In this document: in pieces, positions 1 to 8,328 of the stretch | Position numbering within the stretch: the stretch's first letter is position 1 | How the letters are laid out: every line of letters begins with the position of its first letter | Source: Spirochaetaceae bacterium | GTDB lineage: Bacteria; Spirochaetota; Spirochaetia; DSM-2461 | NCBI GenBank assembly: GCA_016342385.1 | Contig: JAEINM010000011.1 | Coordinates: 1-23,046, forward strand | Direction: 5' to 3' | DNA: 23,046 nt | Notes under the pieces: generated by a model | The model's input: the letters and a program-made list of their open reading frames with translations, nothing else | Database searches by the model: none | What the model was told of the DNA's origin: nothing | Translations under genes and position numbers: made by a program

Positions 1-1
1 T

Positions 2-67
2 TATAAGAAGTTCGATAAAGAGGTGGAAGAGGTTCTATTCTTTTATGCTGTAAATGTTAAAGAATGA
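2..67 (+). CDS. C-terminal end of an upstream gene (partial)
   Basis: The frame starting at base 2 is open for 21 codons and ends in TGA at 65-67. The visible tail is acidic then hydrophobic (for example FDKEVEEVLFFYAVNVKE). It lies on the same strand as the RNB nuclease, 48 bp before that start. No family can be recognised from so little. It could also be chance reading, since 21 codons is short. Confidence 0.45.
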   Translation, partial: YKKFDKEVEEVLFFYAVNVKE

Positions 68-115
68 ATTATTTACTGTACTGTTTCGCAGAAGTTCAGT
101 AATATTTGAGATTAT

Positions 116-1930
116 ATGGAAAAAAACAGTTTAGTACTATATAAGCATAATCCGGCAATTGTCACTGCTGTGGCAGACAAAATTGATATTATTCTTCCCG
201 GTGGTAAAACAAAAAAAGTCAGAGATAAAGATATTCATTTACTCCACAGAGGTCCTATCAGTCATTTCTCCGAGTTAAAAGAGATATCTGTGGATATTGA
301 AGAGGGGTGGGAACTTCTCCTCGATGAAACTCCCGATTTGGAAGAATTGGCCGAAATAGTCTTTGGGGAATTCTCTCCCTCTTCGGCCTGGCTATCCTAT
401 ATGCTGCTCAATAGAACAGTGTATTTTAAAGGTACAGTCGATGATATCCGAGTCAGTAGCCCCGAAGAGGTTCAATCGGCGAAAAAAGCCGCCAGAGAGA
501 AGGCTGAGGAGGAAGATCGCTGGAAACTGTTTATTGACCGTATAGGGAAAAATGACTTTCAGAGCGAAGACCGTCCCTTATTCATAGATCTGGAGAATAT
601 GGCCTATAAAAAAAGCCGAGATTCCAGAATCCTGAAGGAAATGGGTAAAAGCAGAACTCCTGAGAATGCTCACAAAATGCTGCTCGATCTGGGAATCTGG
701 GATTATTCCGTTAATCCATGGCCGGCGAGAATGGATCTGACAGTAAAGAGTTCTTCTGTCGAACTAGGGGAAACCGATGATGAGGAAAGGGTTGATCTGA
801 CACATCTTGAATCATTTGCCATTGATGACGAGGGAAATACCGATCCCGATGATGCCATCAGTATAGAGGGTGAGAGACTCTGGATACATATTGCCGATGC
901 GGCATCTCTGGTTCCTCCGGGTAGCGCTGCTGATATTGAAGCTTCCAACAGGGGCGCAAATCTCTATCTTCCCGAAGTCACTTCCACAATGCTGCCTCCT
1001 GCAGCCACGGAGCAGCTGGGATTGGGTCTCCATGAGATCTCTCCGGCTTTTTCCCTGGGATTGACTTTTAATGAGAATATGGATGTTGATGATATTCAGA
1101 TTGTGCTTTCCAGAGTAAAAGTCACAAGGCTGAGTTATAAACAAGCCGACACAATGCTCGATCAGTCTCCCCTGAGGGAAATCTTTGAAATGACTTCGCG
1201 CTTTCGTAAAAAGAGAATGGAAAACGGAGCTGTTAATATTTCTCTACCGGAAGTTAAAGTTCGTGCAGATGATAAAGGAAAGGTCCAGATTCGGGTCCTT
1301 CCCGAATTAATCAGTCGCAAGATGGTGACTGATGCTATGCTCATGGCGGGTAATGGGGCGGCCCTCTTTGCCATAAGGAATAATATATCTATCCCTTTTG
1401 CTACTCAACCCCGACCGGATTTCGATAAAAAACCCGAATCTGATCCGGCTTCTCAGTTTGCTTCCCGAAAATTTATGAAACGAAGTCGCATGTCCACGGT
1501 TCCCGAAGCCCACGGAGGACTGGGTCTTGATTTTTATGCCAGAACCACCAGTCCCTTAAGGCGCTATCCCGATCTTATTGTTCTGCAGCAGTTGAGGAAT
1601 TTTATTACAGGTAAGAAAATACTCGGTGAGGACCAGGTCATAGAGAGAGTCGCTCGTTTTGAATCTGTTGTGGGTTCTGTCGTCTCGGCGGAACGTCTTT
1701 CCAATATGCACTGGAAACTTGTGTATCTGCTTCAGAATGAAAACTGGATAGGAGAAGCTCAGTATGTGGGTAAAAAAGACAAGCAGGCTGTGTTTCTCAT
1801 ACCTTCTCTGGCAATGGAAGTTCTTATGCCTGTAAAAAAGGATCTGCCTCTCAACGGTATTATACATATTAAGCCTGAATTGATCGATCTTGCCAATCAG
1901 CAGATAGCTTTTAAGGAAATTACACCATGA
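116..1930 (+). CDS. RNB-family exoribonuclease (RNase II/R superfamily)
   Basis: A 604-residue protein with a clear RNB catalytic domain at about residues 231-500. The metal-binding aspartate cluster reads IDDEGNTDPDDAI (D237/D238, D243, D245, D246), matching the family pattern in which these Asp residues hold the two catalytic metals. The later TSPLRRYPDL block (478-487) supplies the conserved arginines near the scissile phosphate. Members degrade single-stranded RNA 3'-to-5' in the cytoplasm. The N-terminal 200 residues look like the short 'KNSLVLYKHNPAIVTAV' type of RNB proteins rather than E. coli RNase R. A full C-terminal S1 domain is not obvious in the last 80 residues. The ATG at 116 is the first in frame; only a weak GAG-type ribosome site precedes it. 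The stop overlaps the next start by 4 bases, so the two genes are probably co-translated. Whether it is functionally RNase II or R cannot be settled here. Confidence 0.9.
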   Translation: MEKNSLVLYKHNPAIVTAVADKIDIILPGGKTKKVRDKDIHLLHRGPISHFSELKEISVDIEEGWELLLDETPDLEELAEIVFGEFSPSSAWLSYMLLNRTVYFKGTVDDIRVSSPEEVQSAKKAAREKAEEEDRWKLFIDRIGKNDFQSEDRPLFIDLENMAYKKSRDSRILKEMGKSRTPENAHKMLLDLGIWDYSVNPWPARMDLTVKSSSVELGETDDEERVDLTHLESFAIDDEGNTDPDDAISIEGERLWIHIADAASLVPPGSAADIEASNRGANLYLPEVTSTMLPPAATEQLGLGLHEISPAFSLGLTFNENMDVDDIQIVLSRVKVTRLSYKQADTMLDQSPLREIFEMTSRFRKKRMENGAVNISLPEVKVRADDKGKVQIRVLPELISRKMVTDAMLMAGNGAALFAIRNNISIPFATQPRPDFDKKPESDPASQFASRKFMKRSRMSTVPEAHGGLGLDFYARTTSPLRRYPDLIVLQQLRNFITGKKILGEDQVIERVARFESVVGSVVSAERLSNMHWKLVYLLQNENWIGEAQYVGKKDKQAVFLIPSLAMEVLMPVKKDLPLNGIIHIKPELIDLANQQIAFKEITP

Positions 1931-2466
1931 AAAAGAAATTGTTCATTCTGTTTTTCTCATTTATAGGAATCTGTCTTTTTAGTCAGAATATTAATTACAG
2001 TCCTTTTTTTACTGTGAAAGTCATTGATAATGAAGGGACTGAATTCCTTTTATCAGACATGCGGTATTTTGATGATAATGAGGAACTGAAGTATTTCTTC
2101 TGGATCAGAAGGGGTTCAGAACTGGGAACCGCAACCTATCAGATTGATTTTAAAAAAATTAAATCCCTCATCTTCACTGAGGAATACGATAATCCCATTC
2201 CCGGTTATACGGCCTCTTCTATTACTCTGACCAGCGGAGAAGTCTTTGACGTCCTGGTCAATACAAGGGGAAAAATTGGAGGAATGGATCAGGATTTCGG
2301 TTTGTATGGCGAAATCTATATGAATTACAACATTGTCAGATCCATTGAGTTTCTCCACAATGGCGAATATAAAAAATGCCCCTTCTGCTCAGCTCTTTTC
2401 TACAATTCTACATATGAGGTCTGCCCTTTTGATAAGACGGAATTAATTGACCAGAATACCGATTAA
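1927..2466 (+). CDS. Small exported protein with C-terminal cysteine motif, function unknown
   Basis: A 179-residue protein that I do not recognise. The N-terminus is a typical signal peptide: a lysine-rich start (MKKK) then a hydrophobic stretch to about residue 20. There is no lipobox cysteine, so it is probably periplasmic or surface-exposed, not a lipoprotein. The middle is rich in beta-type and acidic sequence. Near the C-terminus there is a CPFC pair (C151, C154) and a third CPFD (C166, D169), resembling a rubredoxin-knuckle or zinc-ribbon half with Asp possibly in place of the fourth cysteine. The start overlaps the RNB gene stop (ATGA) and has AAGGAAA at 1913-1919 as ribosome site. 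It ends 13 bp from the convergent histidine kinase gene. The coupling to a cytoplasmic RNase is not explained by an exported product. Confidence 0.75.
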   Translation: MKKKLFILFFSFIGICLFSQNINYSPFFTVKVIDNEGTEFLLSDMRYFDDNEELKYFFWIRRGSELGTATYQIDFKKIKSLIFTEEYDNPIPGYTASSITLTSGEVFDVLVNTRGKIGGMDQDFGLYGEIYMNYNIVRSIEFLHNGEYKKCPFCSALFYNSTYEVCPFDKTELIDQNTD

Positions 2467-2479
2467 TAGGGGTTTTCTA

Positions 2480-3652
2480 TCAATGGCCTGAAAAGGGAAC
2501 CATAAAGGTGGATCCTTTTCCCGGAATACTATCTACCAGGACATCAGATTGGTGCAGTCTGGCGATTCTCCTGGCAATCGCCAGCCCCAATCCCGTTCCA
2601 TTGTCATACTTTTCCACAGCTTTATAAGAACGGAAGTACTCTTTAAAAATCGATCTCAGGTCTTTTTCTTCAATCCCGATTCCATAATCCTTTACGGAAA
2701 AAATGATCCTGTCACTTGAATCCCGGTCTATGGTTATTTCAATTTCACTGTCGTCGTAGGAATAATTGATGGCATTATCAACAAGAATCTGTATTAAGGT
2801 CTCTATCTGCTCTCCATTGCATATAATAGAATTATCATCTTCCTTTGCTGTGAATTCTATGGCAATATTTCTTTTTTCCACAATCCCCGATTCAGAATTA
2901 ATGACCTTCCGTACAATATCATTAAGATTCTGATTTTTCATGATAATATTTTCTTCTACTGCGGAATTTAAGTTTGCCAGTTCAAGCATCCTCCTGATTA
3001 ATGTGGAAAGAAGGACGCATCTTGATTTTATTTTTTTCATAATGGATAAAACTTTATCAGAAAGATTATCAGTATATCCTTCAATAAGGATATCAACATA
3101 ACTCTGTATAGCTGCAAAGGGCGCTTTCAGCTGATGTGTGGCGTTTAACAGATATTTTGTTTTTTCGTTATTTATTTCCTGAAGTTTATCATTTAAAGAT
3201 CTCTGAATTTCAATCTGGTTTTTTAACTCCTTATTGACAATTTCAAGTTCATCGGTCCTTTCGATCACTCGCTCAGCCAGTTTTAATTTGTATTCCCGTA
3301 ATTCTTTAGCCACTTCCTGTTGGGAATTCAGTAGAAAAAAGATCACTTTAGCCATTGATGCGTTCATTATATTACAGCTGGGCCGTTTATTATTCTGAAG
3401 GTAATCAAAGACATCTTCACTTCCGGTCACTTCAAAGATCATATCAATTTCAGGATCATTCAGTATCTCTTCAGACTTAGGATCCTGCTGAATTATGACA
3501 TCATTTCTTTTTGCCAATAGTAGTCCGGGAGCCTGGGGGTCTGAATCACACATGTATTTTACATGAATACCGGGTATTTGAAGGAGTATAGTGAGAAGAG
3601 ATTTACCGGCTTTTCCAGCCCCGATAATGGCGATTGTGTTTGTCCTGGACAT
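2480..3652 (-). CDS. Histidine kinase with N-terminal Rossmann-like domain
   Basis: A 390-residue soluble kinase with no membrane segments. Residues 6-90 form a Rossmann-like unit: IAIIGAGKAGKSLL (GxGxxG at 11-16), an acidic end to the second strand (CDSDP, 35-39) and a third strand ending EVTGSED. About residues 112-165 are predicted coiled coil. The HisKA H-box is ATHQLKAPF with phosphoacceptor H173. The ATPase has an N-box with N293 (VDNAINYS), G1 box KDYGIGI (321-327) and G2 box NGTGLGLAIARR (351-362). It should autophosphorylate and pass phosphate to the response regulator whose stop lies 17 bp upstream. The dinucleotide-binding appearance of the N-terminus suggests input from NAD(P)(H) or another nucleotide; that is inference. 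The pair is divergent from the hydrogenase operon, which may be its target. Confidence 0.9.
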   Translation of the reverse strand: MSRTNTIAIIGAGKAGKSLLTILLQIPGIHVKYMCDSDPQAPGLLLAKRNDVIIQQDPKSEEILNDPEIDMIFEVTGSEDVFDYLQNNKRPSCNIMNASMAKVIFFLLNSQQEVAKELREYKLKLAERVIERTDELEIVNKELKNQIEIQRSLNDKLQEINNEKTKYLLNATHQLKAPFAAIQSYVDILIEGYTDNLSDKVLSIMKKIKSRCVLLSTLIRRMLELANLNSAVEENIIMKNQNLNDIVRKVINSESGIVEKRNIAIEFTAKEDDNSIICNGEQIETLIQILVDNAINYSYDDSEIEITIDRDSSDRIIFSVKDYGIGIEEKDLRSIFKEYFRSYKAVEKYDNGTGLGLAIARRIARLHQSDVLVDSIPGKGSTFMVPFSGH

Positions 3653-3669
3653 AATCTTTACTTTAGAGA

Positions 3670-4062
3670 TTATTTCAGCATATCACTAACGACAGATATG
3701 AGCTTTTGGGGAGCAATGGGCTTTTCCAGAAACTGATCAACGGGAAGATATACATCATCTCTATCCTTATTTGAGAAGGTTCCGGCATATTGCCCCTTTT
3801 CATTGATAGCCGAAAGCATTAAGAGGGGAATATTTTTTGTTGTTTCATTGTGCCGCAATTTTCTGGCCATTTTGAATCCCGCGTCATCTTCTTCAGGGAA
3901 AATGACATCGAGTATGACAAGGTCGGCCTTATATTTAATGATATTTTCGACTAAATCTTCTGGATTTGTTTGAAAACCGATCTTATGACCCTTTGATTCA
4001 AGTACCATTGATACAGCATCAATAATATCTTTATCATCATCTACAATGTAAATATTACTCAT
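3670..4062 (-). CDS. Single-domain response regulator (CheY/Spo0F-like receiver)
   Basis: A 130-residue stand-alone receiver. The acidic pocket is IVDDDKD (D8-D10), the phosphoacceptor is D52 in LVILDVIF, the switch residue is S84 (LMLSA), and the conserved lysine is K114 in FLEKPIAP. There is no DNA-binding or enzymatic output domain, so it must act by protein contact or as a phosphorelay intermediate. An insertion with several charged residues (about 88-104) lies between the switch residue and the KP motif. The start is supported by a strong GGAGG (plus-strand 4068-4072, read on the minus strand). It is the first gene of a two-gene operon with the kinase. A separate effector DNA-binding protein would be needed for transcriptional control. 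Confidence 0.92.
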   Translation of the reverse strand: MSNIYIVDDDKDIIDAVSMVLESKGHKIGFQTNPEDLVENIIKYKADLVILDVIFPEEDDAGFKMARKLRHNETTKNIPLLMLSAINEKGQYAGTFSNKDRDDVYLPVDQFLEKPIAPQKLISVVSDMLK

Positions 4063-4359
4063 TTAAGCCTCCAGTTTTTTTCCAATCTGAATTCTAATTT
4101 TCAAATAGCCCAATAGCAAATATTATTGCAGGATTCTGTAAGAATTTACACGAAAATGGGGGAAATAGTTATGAACCCCGATGAAACCCCGTTCAAAAAA
4201 GGGAGAATGGGAAATCAATTTGGGTATTTGAATTTTATGATTACCCTACATGTTTGTCGCTATATATATAAGAATGAATATTTATCGATAAAAAAATCAT
4301 TAATGTTTTTCCCTCTTTTGGAAAAAAAGTATTATAATAAATGGAAAGGAGTCTGGGTA
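4063..4359. promoter_or_regulatory. Divergent intergenic region between two-component genes and hydrogenase operon
   Basis: About 300 bp with no credible gene. Reading frames here open but have AT-rich composition and resemble nothing. It must hold the promoters for both divergent operons. It contains a 10-bp palindrome TTATCGATAA at 4282-4291, an AT-run TATATATATA at about 4261-4270, and a TATAAT box at 4333-4338 that lacks a good -35 element. A transcript from that box would start only a few bases before the hydrogenase Shine-Dalgarno, so it may be fortuitous. The kinase/regulator promoter is listed separately. Confidence 0.5.
4091..4119 (-). promoter_or_regulatory. Candidate sigma-70 promoter for the response regulator/kinase operon
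   Basis: On the minus strand TTGCTA (plus 4114-4119) and TAGAAT (plus 4091-4096) are separated by 17 bp. The predicted start lies about 20 bases ahead of the response-regulator ATG at 4062. The match is fair, not strong. Confidence 0.4.
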
Positions 4360-6240
4360 ATGATGAAAACATGTTTTATTAAAGACCAGGATTTCCCAGT
4401 GTTTATTAAAAATGTGATCGCTTCTGAGAATCTCATCGGACCGATCGCAAAACAGAATAAATTTGTTTTTGATAAACTGGACAATCCCGAGGAACTTCGG
4501 CTTGATTATGATGTCACTATTCTTCCACCTAAAAAGTACTTTTTTCCACCTTCGCAGAAGCTTATTGAATTTGATGGTGAAAAGTATCATGACTGTATCG
4601 ATCCCAAGAAAATAATTCTCTTTGGTGTTCATTTCTATGATATAAAATCATTGGATATGACAGATTACCTTTTTACTGAAGGTAAGACCGACATGAACTA
4701 TATGGCAAACCGCGATGCGGCAACCATTATTGGTTCCAATATTCAGAATGTGTCAGAACGGGCATTCTGGGGTTGTATCGGACGGGAAGTCAAACCGAAG
4801 GGGCATGATGGTTTTATCACCAGATTAAAAGATGGTAGTGGTTATGTTTATGAAATAATAAGTCATAAGGGCGAATCTCTTTTAACTTACGGTATTTTCC
4901 GTGATGCTACAGAGGATGAAATTTCAGCTGCTACACGGGTTAATGAGGAAATTATGCTCGAGTGTGAAGCAAGGCTTCCTTTCCCCACAGACCAGCTGGC
5001 TGAAAGAGTTCGGGCCGAGTTCAATAATGAAGAATTATGGAATGAATTGGCAGAGGGATGCTTTTCCTGCGGTACATGTAATACAGTCTGCCCAACCTGT
5101 TATTGTTTTGATGTTCACGACCAATGGAATTTAGATCAGAAATCGGGATCTAGGAACCGTTACTGGGATGCCTGTCTCACTTCGGAATTCGCCAAAGTTT
5201 CTTTAGGGGCGGGCAGTTCGGAGAATTTCCGCAGTACAAGAGGGGAGCGATTCCGCCATAGAATTATGCGGAAAGCTGTCTATCTGAATGATAAACTCGG
5301 TGGACCGGCCTGTGTGGGCTGTGGACGCTGTTCCACATCCTGTACCGCAGATATTGCCGATCCCGCCAGAGTCTACAATAAAATAATGGAACTGGAAAAA
5401 GAAGCGGAAGTGGCGGCACAGAGATCTCAGAACATATTTATGCCGAAACAGGCTATGATCCTCAGGGCTCATCAGGCCACTGCAACAGAGAGACATTTTA
5501 CATTGAAGATGGCCGATGGAAGTTCTGTTCACTTTGAACCGGGTCAGATACTGGAAGTGTCTCTCTTCGGTTATGGTGAAATCCCTATCGGTTATGCCAG
5601 CTCTCCCACAAGAACCAGAACTTTTGATATTGTTGTCAGAGCAGTTGGCCGTGTTTCTAAGGCTCTGAATAAACTGGATGTGGGTGATTCCATGTTTGTC
5701 CGTGGTCCGCTTGGTCATGGATTTCCTATGGAAAAACTGCGGAGTCAGAACATATTAATCATCGCCGGCGGTATTGGACTCTGTCCCACAAGAAGTCTCA
5801 TTCAGTACATTATGGACCGCCGTGACGAATTCGGTAAATTCACTCTCTTTTATGGAACCAGAAGTCCTTCGGAAAGAATGTTTCTCGATGATTTAATAGA
5901 TTGGCATAAATCCCCGGATATCGATTTTTTTGAAACTGTCGATACAGCAGAAGATTCATGGGATGGAAATATCGGAGTCATAACCACTTTGTTTGAGAAA
6001 AGCAAACTGCCGTCGGACACGAGGGTAATTATATGCGGTCCTCCTGTTATGTATAAGTTTGTCATACGGGAACTGGATAAAGCGGGGATCCCTCACGACA
6101 ACATTTACGTTGACCTTGAACGTCGGATGAAATGTGGTATAGGGAAATGTGGTCATTGTCAGATCAATGATAAATATGTCTGTAAAGATGGTCCTGTGTT
6201 TCCTTTCTCCGAAGTAGAAGATCTTGAGGAGGCATTATAA
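4360..6240 (+). CDS. Fused diaphorase subunit (beta + gamma) of group 3b-type [NiFe]-hydrogenase
   Basis: A 626-residue protein combining two polypeptides that are normally separate in sulfhydrogenase-type enzymes. Residues 1-350 match the beta (HydB-like) subunit with two ferredoxin clusters: C234/C237/C240/C244 (CFSCGTCNTVC) and C318/C321/C324/C328 (CVGCGRCSTSC). After a short linker, residues 358-460 form a flavin-binding beta-barrel (YASSPTR; FVRGPLGHGF). Residues 462-572 are the NAD(P)-binding part (ILIIAGGIGLCP). C592/C597/C600/C608 form the terminal [2Fe-2S] site (CGIGKCGHC). It should carry electrons between NAD(P)H and the hydrogenase dimer. An in-frame upstream extension to 4126 was rejected: AGGAG at 4347-4351 precedes ATG 4360 (and ATG 4363), and homologous-looking sequence begins there. 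The stop overlaps the small-subunit start (TAATG). Confidence 0.9.
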   Translation: MMKTCFIKDQDFPVFIKNVIASENLIGPIAKQNKFVFDKLDNPEELRLDYDVTILPPKKYFFPPSQKLIEFDGEKYHDCIDPKKIILFGVHFYDIKSLDMTDYLFTEGKTDMNYMANRDAATIIGSNIQNVSERAFWGCIGREVKPKGHDGFITRLKDGSGYVYEIISHKGESLLTYGIFRDATEDEISAATRVNEEIMLECEARLPFPTDQLAERVRAEFNNEELWNELAEGCFSCGTCNTVCPTCYCFDVHDQWNLDQKSGSRNRYWDACLTSEFAKVSLGAGSSENFRSTRGERFRHRIMRKAVYLNDKLGGPACVGCGRCSTSCTADIADPARVYNKIMELEKEAEVAAQRSQNIFMPKQAMILRAHQATATERHFTLKMADGSSVHFEPGQILEVSLFGYGEIPIGYASSPTRTRTFDIVVRAVGRVSKALNKLDVGDSMFVRGPLGHGFPMEKLRSQNILIIAGGIGLCPTRSLIQYIMDRRDEFGKFTLFYGTRSPSERMFLDDLIDWHKSPDIDFFETVDTAEDSWDGNIGVITTLFEKSKLPSDTRVIICGPPVMYKFVIRELDKAGIPHDNIYVDLERRMKCGIGKCGHCQINDKYVCKDGPVFPFSEVEDLEEAL

Positions 6241-6986
6241 TGGGAAAACCTAAAGTCGGATTTTTTGATTTTTCCAGTTGTGAAGGCTGTCAGATTGAAC
6301 TGACAAATTATGGTGATGCGGATTTCCTGGAACTTCTGAACCACATTGAAATTGTTGAATTTCGCGAGGCCATGTCCGAAAAAGCGGATCATCTTGACAT
6401 TGCCTGTATTGAAGGAAGCTTTACCAGAGAGTCGGAAAGGAAACGTCTGGAAGATATAAGAGCCAGAGCCGATGTGGTCATATCCTTCGGAGCCTGTGCT
6501 TCAACCGGGGGAATAAATGCTCTCAAGAATCACCAGTCGGATTTTAAGGAATATGTCTATGGAAAAGATGCTGATTCTCCTCATCTTCAGAGCAACCTCA
6601 AGGCTCTTCCCGTAGAGGCGGCCATTAAAGTTGATTATAAAGTATTGGGTTGTCCCATGGATAAGTATGAGTTTCTCAATATTGTCTCTTCTCTTCTCCA
6701 TGGAAAAACACCGTACATTCCCGATTATCCCGTCTGTGTAGAATGTAAACGCCGTGAAACCATCTGCCGCTTTGATCTTGGAGATCACTGTCTCGGTATG
6801 GTTGCCAGGGCCGGTTGCGGTGCACCCTGTCCGGCTGATGGGATACCCTGTGAAGCCTGTCGTGGTTTTGTGACAAATCCCAATGAGGACTCACTGGAAA
6901 AAGTGCTGATTGACCATGGTATGCCGGAGGAACGTGCCAGAACAAAGTCCAGGATGTTTACCAATACTATGAGGAGTGATGCCTGA
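6240..6986 (+). CDS. [NiFe]-hydrogenase small (delta) subunit, cytoplasmic group 3 type
   Basis: A 248-residue iron-sulfur subunit, start fixed by GAGGAGG at 6226-6232 and a one-base overlap with the preceding stop. Proximal-cluster cysteines are C14/C17 (SSCEGCQIEL), C86 (FGACAS) and C138 (GCPMD). A cysteine-rich C-terminal half carries further cluster ligands: C166, C169, C176 and C184, then C193, C197, C204 and C207 (CGAPCPADGIPCEAC). There is no twin-arginine signal, so it is cytoplasmic, as expected for NAD(P)-linked group 3 enzymes and unlike uptake hydrogenases. It relays electrons between the diaphorase subunit and the Ni-Fe site. Its stop overlaps the large-subunit start as TGATG. 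Confidence 0.93.
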   Translation: MGKPKVGFFDFSSCEGCQIELTNYGDADFLELLNHIEIVEFREAMSEKADHLDIACIEGSFTRESERKRLEDIRARADVVISFGACASTGGINALKNHQSDFKEYVYGKDADSPHLQSNLKALPVEAAIKVDYKVLGCPMDKYEFLNIVSSLLHGKTPYIPDYPVCVECKRRETICRFDLGDHCLGMVARAGCGAPCPADGIPCEACRGFVTNPNEDSLEKVLIDHGMPEERARTKSRMFTNTMRSDA

Positions 6987-8308
6987 TGAAAAAAGATGTA
7001 AATATCAATGTACACCATCTGACCAGGGTAGAAGGTCATGGGAATATACTGGTTGATGTAAAAAAAGGAAAAATTGAAGAGTGTACCTGGCAGGTCCCCG
7101 AATCTCCCCGGTTTTTTGAAGCCATGATAAGAGGACGACACTATACGGAAGTTGCCAGAATTACCAGCCGGATTTGTGGAATCTGCTCCATTGGTCATAC
7201 TCTGGCCTCTGTGAAAGCCACGGAATCGGCCTGCGGAATCGAAATTACCGAACAGGTAAAAAAATTACGGACGATTCTCAAGCATGCGGAAAATTTTGAT
7301 TCCCATGTCCTTCATGTCGGTGTTCTTGTCGCTCCCGACCTGCTTGGAGCTCCTTCTGTATTTCCTCTGGTTGCCAGTCATGGACCGGTTGTTGCCTGTG
7401 TTCTCAGACTGAAAAGACTTGGTCATGAGTGGGGATCTGTTCTAGCCGGACGAACAACTCATCCGACAACAGTTATACCCGGTGGTTTTTCGAAGATGCT
7501 GACAAAAAAGGACCTGGTCGATTTAAAAGAGAAAATTCTGGCTTCAGTAGATGATATTAATACTCTTGTGGCGACTGTGGCCTCTCTGGCCCCGAATATT
7601 CCCGCCTTTGACCGGCCGACCGAATATGTGGCTGTTTCATCTGATGATGAATATGGTCTGTATGACGGATTAATTCAAACCACCATGCCCGATGGAAAAA
7701 AAGAGCGCTTTTCTGTAGCCGATTATAAACTTGTTACAAATGAATATGTTTCTCCCAATTCCACGGCAAAGTACGCCAAACACAATATGGATAGCTATGC
7801 AGCAGGAGCTCTGGCCAGATTCAATAATAACAGGGAGCAGCTTCACCCGGAAGCAAAAAAAATTGCCGAGGCTCTGGGAATGACTTCTCTCGTAACGAAT
7901 CCCTACCTCAATTCTGCCGCACAGGTTATCGAGTGCGTACACAGTGTGTACGATTCACTCCGTCTGATTGACGAACTTGTAGCCGATCCCGATTATGATC
8001 CCCATCAGGAACTGGTTAAACCGACCCGTTTCGGAAATGGCTCGAGTGCTGTTGAAGTTCCAAGGGGAATCCTCTTTCATGAGTACACCTATGACAAAGA
8101 GGGTATGTGTATTGGTGGCAACTGCATTATTCCGACCAATCAGAATCACGGTAATATTCAGCTGGACTTTGATAAGCTTGTTCCCGAGATGTTGGAGGCC
8201 GATAAGAGCGAAGAGGAGATGACTCTAGCTCTTGAGATGCTGGTGCGGGCTTATGACCCCTGTATTTCCTGTTCCGCACACTATCTCGATGTAAGATTTA
8301 AAAAGTAG
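6986..8308 (+). CDS. [NiFe]-hydrogenase large (alpha) subunit, group 3b type
   Basis: A 440-residue catalytic subunit. The N-terminal Ni ligand motif is RICGICSIGH (C64, C67) and the C-terminal one is DPCISCSAH (C426, C429). These four cysteines hold the Ni-Fe(CN)2CO centre that interconverts H2 and protons. Only eight residues (YLDVRFKK) follow H432; a short tail after this histidine is what the maturation endopeptidase removes in the family. Start is set by GAGGAG at 6971-6976 and the TGATG overlap with the small subunit. Cytoplasmic, with the small and fused diaphorase subunits. The full Hyp maturation set is not in this window and must lie elsewhere. Confidence 0.95.
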   Translation: MKKDVNINVHHLTRVEGHGNILVDVKKGKIEECTWQVPESPRFFEAMIRGRHYTEVARITSRICGICSIGHTLASVKATESACGIEITEQVKKLRTILKHAENFDSHVLHVGVLVAPDLLGAPSVFPLVASHGPVVACVLRLKRLGHEWGSVLAGRTTHPTTVIPGGFSKMLTKKDLVDLKEKILASVDDINTLVATVASLAPNIPAFDRPTEYVAVSSDDEYGLYDGLIQTTMPDGKKERFSVADYKLVTNEYVSPNSTAKYAKHNMDSYAAGALARFNNNREQLHPEAKKIAEALGMTSLVTNPYLNSAAQVIECVHSVYDSLRLIDELVADPDYDPHQELVKPTRFGNGSSAVEVPRGILFHEYTYDKEGMCIGGNCIIPTNQNHGNIQLDFDKLVPEMLEADKSEEEMTLALEMLVRAYDPCISCSAHYLDVRFKK

Positions 8309-8328
8309 GGAGTAGGAATAGGAAAACC

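Noticed and set aside
4126..4359. N-terminal extension of the hydrogenase fused subunit to 4126
   Set aside because: The AGGAG at 4347-4351 sits ahead of ATG 4360, the extension has no family-like sequence, and it would cover the divergent promoter region.
5203..5718. Long antisense frame (171 codons) inside the hydrogenase gene
   Set aside because: It is the shadow of a clearly conserved coding region and has no recognisable domain or start signal.
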